Below are positions 59,311 to 64,000 of a DNA stretch of 64,000 nt, in pieces. A model generated the notes under the pieces. The model ran no database searches. It had not been told where the DNA came from and was given only the letters and a program-made list of their open reading frames with translations. Source of the DNA: Bacillus amyloliquefaciens DSM 7 = ATCC 23350. Its GTDB lineage: Bacteria > Bacillota > Bacilli > Bacillales > Bacillaceae. The position numbers and the translations under genes were made by a program. The stretch is from contig NC_014551.1 of NCBI RefSeq assembly GCF_000196735.1, forward strand, positions 1,669,001-1,733,000, given 5' to 3'. Positions within the stretch are counted from its first letter, which is position 1. Every line of letters begins with the position of its first letter.

Positions 59311-62300
59311 ATGGAACAGTTATCAGTAAACAGAAGACAGTTTCAGATTCTTCTGCAGCAGCTTAATATGACAGATGATACCTTCATGACATACTTTGAA
59401 GATGGAGAGATTGATAAACTGACAATCCATAAAGCAGAAAAGGCCTGGCATTTCCAATTTCGCTTCAAGGCTCTTTTGCCGTATCAAATATATGATTCAT
59501 TCATGATGAGGTTAACACAATCGTTTGCTCACATCGCCCGTGTCACATCATCCATTCAAGTCATTGACCCTAGCGTGTCAGAGGAGCTTGTACAGGATTA
59601 TTGGACGCGCTGTATCGAAGAGCTTGAAGGAACCTCGCCGCCGATGGTGGCCCTTTTGAATCAGCAGAAGCCGAAGCTCAAGGGAAACAAGCTGATCGTG
59701 AAAACAAAGACGGATACAGAAGCATCGGCGCTCAAAAATAAATACAGCGCACTGATTCAGCACAGCTATCGCCAATTCGGCTTTCCTGAACTGCAGCTGG
59801 ATACCGAAATTTTCGTGTCTGACCAAGAAGTTCAGAAATTCCGCGAGCAAAAGCTTGCTGAAGATCAGGAGCGGGCGATGCAGGCGCTTATCGAAATGGA
59901 GAAGAAGGAAAAAGAGGGCGATGAGGATCAGACGCCATCCGGACCGCTTGTCATCGGCTATCAAATTAAAGAGAACGAAGAAATCCGGACGCTTGACAGC
60001 ATCATGGATGAAGAAAGAAGAATCACGGTGCAGGGCTATGTGTTTGATGCTGAAACACGCGAGCTGAAAAGCGGACGGACGCTCTGTATTTTCAAAATTA
60101 CGGATTATACAAACAGTATTCTAGTGAAAATGTTTGCAAGAGAAAAAGAAGACGCCGCCCTCATGAAAACACTGAAAAAAGGCATGTGGGTGAAAGCGCG
60201 GGGAAGCATCCAAAACGATACATTCGTCAGAGACCTCGTCATGATTGCAAATGACGTGAATGAAATAAAAGCCAAAACCCGGGAAGACACCGCTCCTGAA
60301 GGCGAAAAACGGGTAGAGCTTCATCTGCATTCTCCGATGAGCCAAATGGACGCCGTAACGGGCATCGGAAAGCTTGTCGAACAGGCGAAAAAATGGGGAC
60401 ACGAAGCGATTGCGTTAACTGATCATGCCGTCGTGCAGTCCTTCCCGGATGCATATTCCGCCGCGAAAAAGCACGGTATTAAAATGATTTACGGAATGGA
60501 AGCCAATATCGTAGATGACGGCGTTCCGATCGCATACAATCCCGCTCACCGTCTTCTGGAAGAAGACACATATGTCGTCTTTGACGTTGAAACGACGGGT
60601 CTGTCAGCAGTGTATGACACCATCATTGAGCTTGCGGCAGTCAAAATAAGAGGCGGAGAAATCATTGATAAATTCGAAGCGTTCGCCAATCCGCACCACC
60701 CTCTGTCAGCAACGACGATAGAGCTCACCGGAATTACGGATGACATGGTCCGCGACGCGCCCGATGTCGTTGACGTTGTCAGGGATTTTAAAGAATGGAT
60801 CGGCGATGATGTGCTAGTGGCTCACAACGCCAGCTTTGATATGGGATTTTTAAATGTAGCGTATAAGCGCCTTTTGAAAACCGAAAAAGCGAAAAATCCG
60901 GTCATTGATACGCTGGAACTCGCGCGTTTCCTGTATCCTGAATTTAAAAATCACCGCTTAAATACGTTATGTAAGAAGTTTGATATCGAATTAACCCAGC
61001 ACCACCGAGCGGTCTTTGACGCTGAAGCAACAGGATATCTGCTGTTAAAAATGCTCAAAGACGCGGCTGAAAAAGATATTTTTTATCATGATCAGCTGAA
61101 TGAGAATATGGGACAATCCAATGCTTACCAAAGATCAAGGCCTTATCACGCTACATTGCTTGCCGTGAATGAGACCGGCTTGAAAAATCTGTTTAAGCTC
61201 GTGTCCATTTCTCATATTCAATATTTCTACAGAGTGCCGCGCATTCCAAGGTCGCAGCTTGATAAATACAGAGAAGGCCTGTTAATCGGTTCTGCCTGTG
61301 ACAGGGGAGAGGTCTTTGAAGGCATGATGCAAAAATCACCTGAAGAGGTTGAAGATATCGCATCTTTCTATGACTATCTTGAAGTGCAGCCGCCGGAAGT
61401 ATACAGGCACCTTCTGCAGCTTGAGCTCGTCCGGGATGAAAAAGCGCTGAAAGAAATTATCACAAACATTACGAAGCTCGGGGAAAAACTGAATAAGCCG
61501 GTCGTTGCGACAGGAAATGTCCACTATTTAAACGATGAGGATAAAATTTACCGGAAGATCTTAGTTTCTTCTCAAGGCGGCGCCAACCCGTTAAACAGAC
61601 ATGAACTGCCTAAAGTGCATTTCAGAACGACAGATGAAATGCTGGATGCTTTCTCCTTTCTGGGTGCGGAAAAAGCGAAAGAAATCGTGGTTGAGAATAC
61701 ACAAAAAGTCGCTTCCATGATCGAAGAGATCAAACCGATTAAAGACGACCTGTACACGCCGAAAATTGACGGAGCCGATGAAGAAATCCGTGAAATGAGC
61801 TATCAGCGCGCCAGAAGCATTTACGGTGAAGAGCTTCCTGAAATTGTTGAAGCGAGAATAGAGAAAGAATTAAAAAGCATCATCGGCCATGGATTCGCCG
61901 TTATATATCTCATTTCTCATAAGCTTGTAAAACGGTCTCTGGATGACGGCTATCTCGTCGGCTCCCGGGGATCCGTCGGTTCATCACTTGTGGCGACTTT
62001 AACGGAAATCACTGAAGTGAACCCGCTCGCTCCGCACTATGTGTGCCCGAGCTGCCGGTATTCCGAATTCTTTAATGACGGATCCGTCGGTTCCGGTTTT
62101 GACCTTCCGGATAAAAGCTGCCCGTCTTGCGGCACTCCTTTGAAAAAGGACGGACACGATATCCCGTTTGAAACGTTCTTAGGCTTCAAAGGCGATAAAG
62201 TACCCGATATCGACTTGAACTTCTCAGGTGAGTATCAGCCGCATGCGCATAACTACACGAAAGTGCTGTTCGGTGAAGATAATGTTTACCGTGCGGGAAC

Positions 62301-63624
62301 GATCGGCACCGTTGCGGAAAAGACGGCTTACGGATATGTGAAAGGCTATGCGGGCGACCACAACCTTCACATGCGCGGCGCTGAAATCGACCGCCTCGTA
62401 CAGGGCTGCACCGGTGTTAAGAGAACGACCGGCCAGCACCCGGGGGGCATTATCGTTGTGCCTGATTATATGGATATTTACGATTTTTCACCGATTCAAT
62501 TCCCGGCTGATGCGACGGGTTCTGAATGGAAAACAACTCACTTTGACTTCCACTCCATTCATGACAACCTGCTGAAGCTTGATATATTAGGACACGATGA
62601 TCCGACAGTCATCCGGATGCTCCAGGATTTAAGCGGAATTGATCCGAAGACGATTCCGACGGATGATCCTGAGGTTATGAAGATTTTCCAAGGGACAGAA
62701 TCACTCGGCGTCACTGAAGAGCAGATCGGCTGCAAAACGGGGACGCTCGGCATTCCTGAATTCGGGACGCGATTTGTGCGGCAGATGCTCGAAGATACGA
62801 AGCCGACGACGTTCTCTGAGCTTGTTCAGATTTCCGGGCTTTCTCACGGGACTGACGTATGGCTCGGCAATGCGCAGGAACTGATACACAACAATACGTG
62901 TGAACTGAGCGAAGTGATCGGCTGCCGCGATGACATCATGGTTTATTTGATCTATCAGGGCCTTGAGCCTTCACTGGCCTTTAAAATCATGGAATTTGTC
63001 CGTAAAGGCAAAGGCCTGACGCCGGAATGGGAAGAAGAAATGAAAAAGAACAATGTGCCGAACTGGTATATTGATTCATGCAAAAAAATCAAATACATGT
63101 TCCCGAAAGCCCACGCCGCCGCATATGTGTTAATGGCGGTACGGATTGCATACTTTAAAGTGCATCACGCGCTTTTATACTATGCTGCGTATTTTACCGT
63201 ACGTGCCGATGACTTTGACATTGATACGATGATTAAAGGCTCGACTGCCATCAGGGCGGTTATGGATGATATCAGCTCTAAAGGGCTTGATGCTTCGCCG
63301 AAGGAAAAAAACCTCCTTACCGTGTTAGAGCTTGCGCTTGAAATGTGTGAACGCGGCTATTCCTTCCAGAAGGTCGATCTATACCGTTCAAGCGCTTCGG
63401 AATTTATCATTGACGGCAACAGTCTGATCCCGCCGTTCAACTCAATTCCGGGTCTCGGAACCAACGCCGCTCTCAATATTGTAAAAGCGCGGGAAGAAGG
63501 AGAGTTCCTTTCAAAAGAAGACCTTCAAAAACGCGGAAAAGTGTCAAAAACCATTTTAGAGTATTTAGACCGCCACGGCTGTCTGGAGTCGCTTCCGGAC
63601 CAAAACCAGCTGTCACTGTTTTAA
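59311..63624 (+). CDS. polC: DNA polymerase III alpha subunit, Gram-positive type PolC
   Basis: Replicative polymerase with built-in 3'-5' exonuclease, 1437 residues, the Bacillus length. N-terminal domain, OB fold (about 225-325), PHP domain starting [17 protein letters not shown] (335), DEDDh exonuclease inserted in the PHP at [12 protein letters not shown] (D425, E427) through [12 protein letters not shown], zinc module (C912/C915 with C937/C940), and the polymerase palm with PDIDLNF (D966, D968). The C-terminal clamp-binding motif is QLSLF at the very end. gggaggg SD. Confidence 0.98.
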   Translation: MEQLSVNRRQFQILLQQLNMTDDTFMTYFEDGEIDKLTIHKAEKAWHFQFRFKALLPYQIYDSFMMRLTQSFAHIARVTSSIQVIDPSVSEELVQDYWTRCIEELEGTSPPMVALLNQQKPKLKGNKLIVKTKTDTEASALKNKYSALIQHSYRQFGFPELQLDTEIFVSDQEVQKFREQKLAEDQERAMQALIEMEKKEKEGDEDQTPSGPLVIGYQIKENEEIRTLDSIMDEERRITVQGYVFDAETRELKSGRTLCIFKITDYTNSILVKMFAREKEDAALMKTLKKGMWVKARGSIQNDTFVRDLVMIANDVNEIKAKTREDTAPEGEKRVELHLHSPMSQMDAVTGIGKLVEQAKKWGHEAIALTDHAVVQSFPDAYSAAKKHGIKMIYGMEANIVDDGVPIAYNPAHRLLEEDTYVVFDVETTGLSAVYDTIIELAAVKIRGGEIIDKFEAFANPHHPLSATTIELTGITDDMVRDAPDVVDVVRDFKEWIGDDVLVAHNASFDMGFLNVAYKRLLKTEKAKNPVIDTLELARFLYPEFKNHRLNTLCKKFDIELTQHHRAVFDAEATGYLLLKMLKDAAEKDIFYHDQLNENMGQSNAYQRSRPYHATLLAVNETGLKNLFKLVSISHIQYFYRVPRIPRSQLDKYREGLLIGSACDRGEVFEGMMQKSPEEVEDIASFYDYLEVQPPEVYRHLLQLELVRDEKALKEIITNITKLGEKLNKPVVATGNVHYLNDEDKIYRKILVSSQGGANPLNRHELPKVHFRTTDEMLDAFSFLGAEKAKEIVVENTQKVASMIEEIKPIKDDLYTPKIDGADEEIREMSYQRARSIYGEELPEIVEARIEKELKSIIGHGFAVIYLISHKLVKRSLDDGYLVGSRGSVGSSLVATLTEITEVNPLAPHYVCPSCRYSEFFNDGSVGSGFDLPDKSCPSCGTPLKKDGHDIPFETFLGFKGDKVPDIDLNFSGEYQPHAHNYTKVLFGEDNVYRAGTIGTVAEKTAYGYVKGYAGDHNLHMRGAEIDRLVQGCTGVKRTTGQHPGGIIVVPDYMDIYDFSPIQFPADATGSEWKTTHFDFHSIHDNLLKLDILGHDDPTVIRMLQDLSGIDPKTIPTDDPEVMKIFQGTESLGVTEEQIGCKTGTLGIPEFGTRFVRQMLEDTKPTTFSELVQISGLSHGTDVWLGNAQELIHNNTCELSEVIGCRDDIMVYLIYQGLEPSLAFKIMEFVRKGKGLTPEWEEEMKKNNVPNWYIDSCKKIKYMFPKAHAAAYVLMAVRIAYFKVHHALLYYAAYFTVRADDFDIDTMIKGSTAIRAVMDDISSKGLDASPKEKNLLTVLELALEMCERGYSFQKVDLYRSSASEFIIDGNSLIPPFNSIPGLGTNAALNIVKAREEGEFLSKEDLQKRGKVSKTILEYLDRHGCLESLPDQNQLSLF

Positions 63625-63658
63625 GCTTTGGCAGCAAGCCTTTTAGGCGGAGTTTGAT

Positions 63659-63687
63659 TTGCATTAAATATATGGTTATGGTATAGT
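63659..63687 (+). promoter_or_regulatory. Sigma-A promoter of rimP-nusA operon
   Basis: TTGCAT at 63659-63664 and TATAGT at 63682-63687 are spaced by 17 bases. It lies 35 bases after the polC stop and leaves a leader of about 170 bases. Confidence 0.75.
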
Positions 63688-63711
63688 TTTATTGGAAATG
63701 CTAACGATTAC

Positions 63712-63768
63712 CGAGGCCAAAGAGTGGGGAAACCCGCTCTTTTGTATTGAACAGGCAATTTTGCCTCG
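63712..63768 (+). promoter_or_regulatory. Structured leader ahead of rimP
   Basis: An outer stem, cgaggc (63712-63717) with gcctcg (63763-63768), encloses a strong hairpin, aaagagtggg / cccgctcttt (63719-63742) with a GAAA tetraloop. The gcc of the outer 3' arm can instead pair with aggc at 63753-63756, so two mutually exclusive folds are possible. Position before a terminator suggests attenuation. Confidence 0.7.
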
Positions 63769-63792
63769 ACATGTCCATCGTTTTCTCAAAGC

Positions 63793-63818
63793 CCCTGCTC
63801 TTTAGAAGCAGGGTTTTT
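63793..63818 (+). terminator. Leader terminator before rimP
   Basis: The arms ccctgct and agcaggg form a perfect 7-bp stem with a 7-base loop and five T. It lies between the promoter and rimP, so it probably acts as an attenuator rather than as the end of polC only. NusA-dependent attenuation of this operon is reported in B. subtilis. Confidence 0.8.
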
Positions 63819-63866
63819 ATGCAGAGGAACGGCTGATATGATATCGACAGCACAAGGAGGAAAAAC

Positions 63867-64000
63867 ATGAGCAAAAAAGTGACTGATACCGTTCAAGAAA
63901 TGGCTCAGCCCATACTAGATGACCTTCAGCTTGAACTCGTAGACATTGAATTTGTCAAAGAGGGTCAAAACTGGTTCCTTCGCGTGTTTATTGATTCCGA
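63867..64000 (+). CDS. rimP: Ribosome maturation factor RimP (3' end outside window)
   Basis: Formerly YlxS; needed for 30S maturation. The first 44 residues are visible, including [20 protein letters not shown] and [13 protein letters not shown], the family N-terminal alpha/beta domain. SD aaggagg 7 bases before the ATG. nusA should follow outside the window. Confidence 0.95.
   Translation, partial: MSKKVTDTVQEMAQPILDDLQLELVDIEFVKEGQNWFLRVFIDS

Overview
The window is a gene-dense, entirely plus-strand stretch of a low-GC Gram-positive chromosome. Gene order and protein sequences match the smc-to-rimP segment of the Bacillus subtilis group: smc, ftsY, ffh, rpsP, trmD, rplS, sucCD, topA, codY, then the long fla/che operon, then rpsB, tsf, pyrH, polC and rimP. 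Small divergences (SwrB, YlqG, FliK, swrD leader) suggest a relative such as B. amyloliquefaciens or B. velezensis rather than B. subtilis itself; that species call is from memory and was not tested. I saw no tRNA or rRNA genes, insertion sequences, prophage or CRISPR array. Both ends cut genes: smc lacks its start and rimP its end.

Layout. (1) 1-12672: chromosome organisation and protein targeting (smc, ftsY, ylxM, ffh), ribosome and tRNA maturation (rpsP, khpA, ylqD, rimM, trmD, rplS, rbgA), rnhB, and a curious pair, ylqG and ylqH, that look like cut-down relatives of flagellar FliK and the FlhB C-terminal domain. (2) 12847-23314: sucCD (TCA cycle), dprA, topA, trmFO, and the xerC-hslV-hslU-codY operon. 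(3) 23358-49989: a regulatory region followed by about 26 kb of co-directional flagellar and chemotaxis genes, flgB to swrB. They encode rod, MS-ring, C-ring, export apparatus, hook, chemotaxis signalling, sigma-D and swarming factors. Eleven gene junctions overlap, and many basal-body genes start with TTG or GTG. (4) 49986-64000: rpsB, tsf, pyrH, frr, then uppS-cdsA-dxr-rseP-proS (envelope lipid precursors, regulated proteolysis, prolyl-tRNA), polC, and the start of the rimP-nusA operon.

Most of the window is well-known core biology. The points most worth a second look are: an apparent one-base deletion in cheB that replaces its last helix; a perfect 11-bp hairpin between the Shine-Dalgarno sequence and the start codon of swrD, placed so that folding would restore normal spacing; the ylqG-ylqH FliK/FlhB-like pair outside the flagellar operon; a multi-hairpin leader with a terminator before rimP; and an unusual perfect inverted repeat at the presumed 5' end of the polC transcript. 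Promoters, terminators and leaders were called by eye from consensus elements; none was tested by folding or scanning software.
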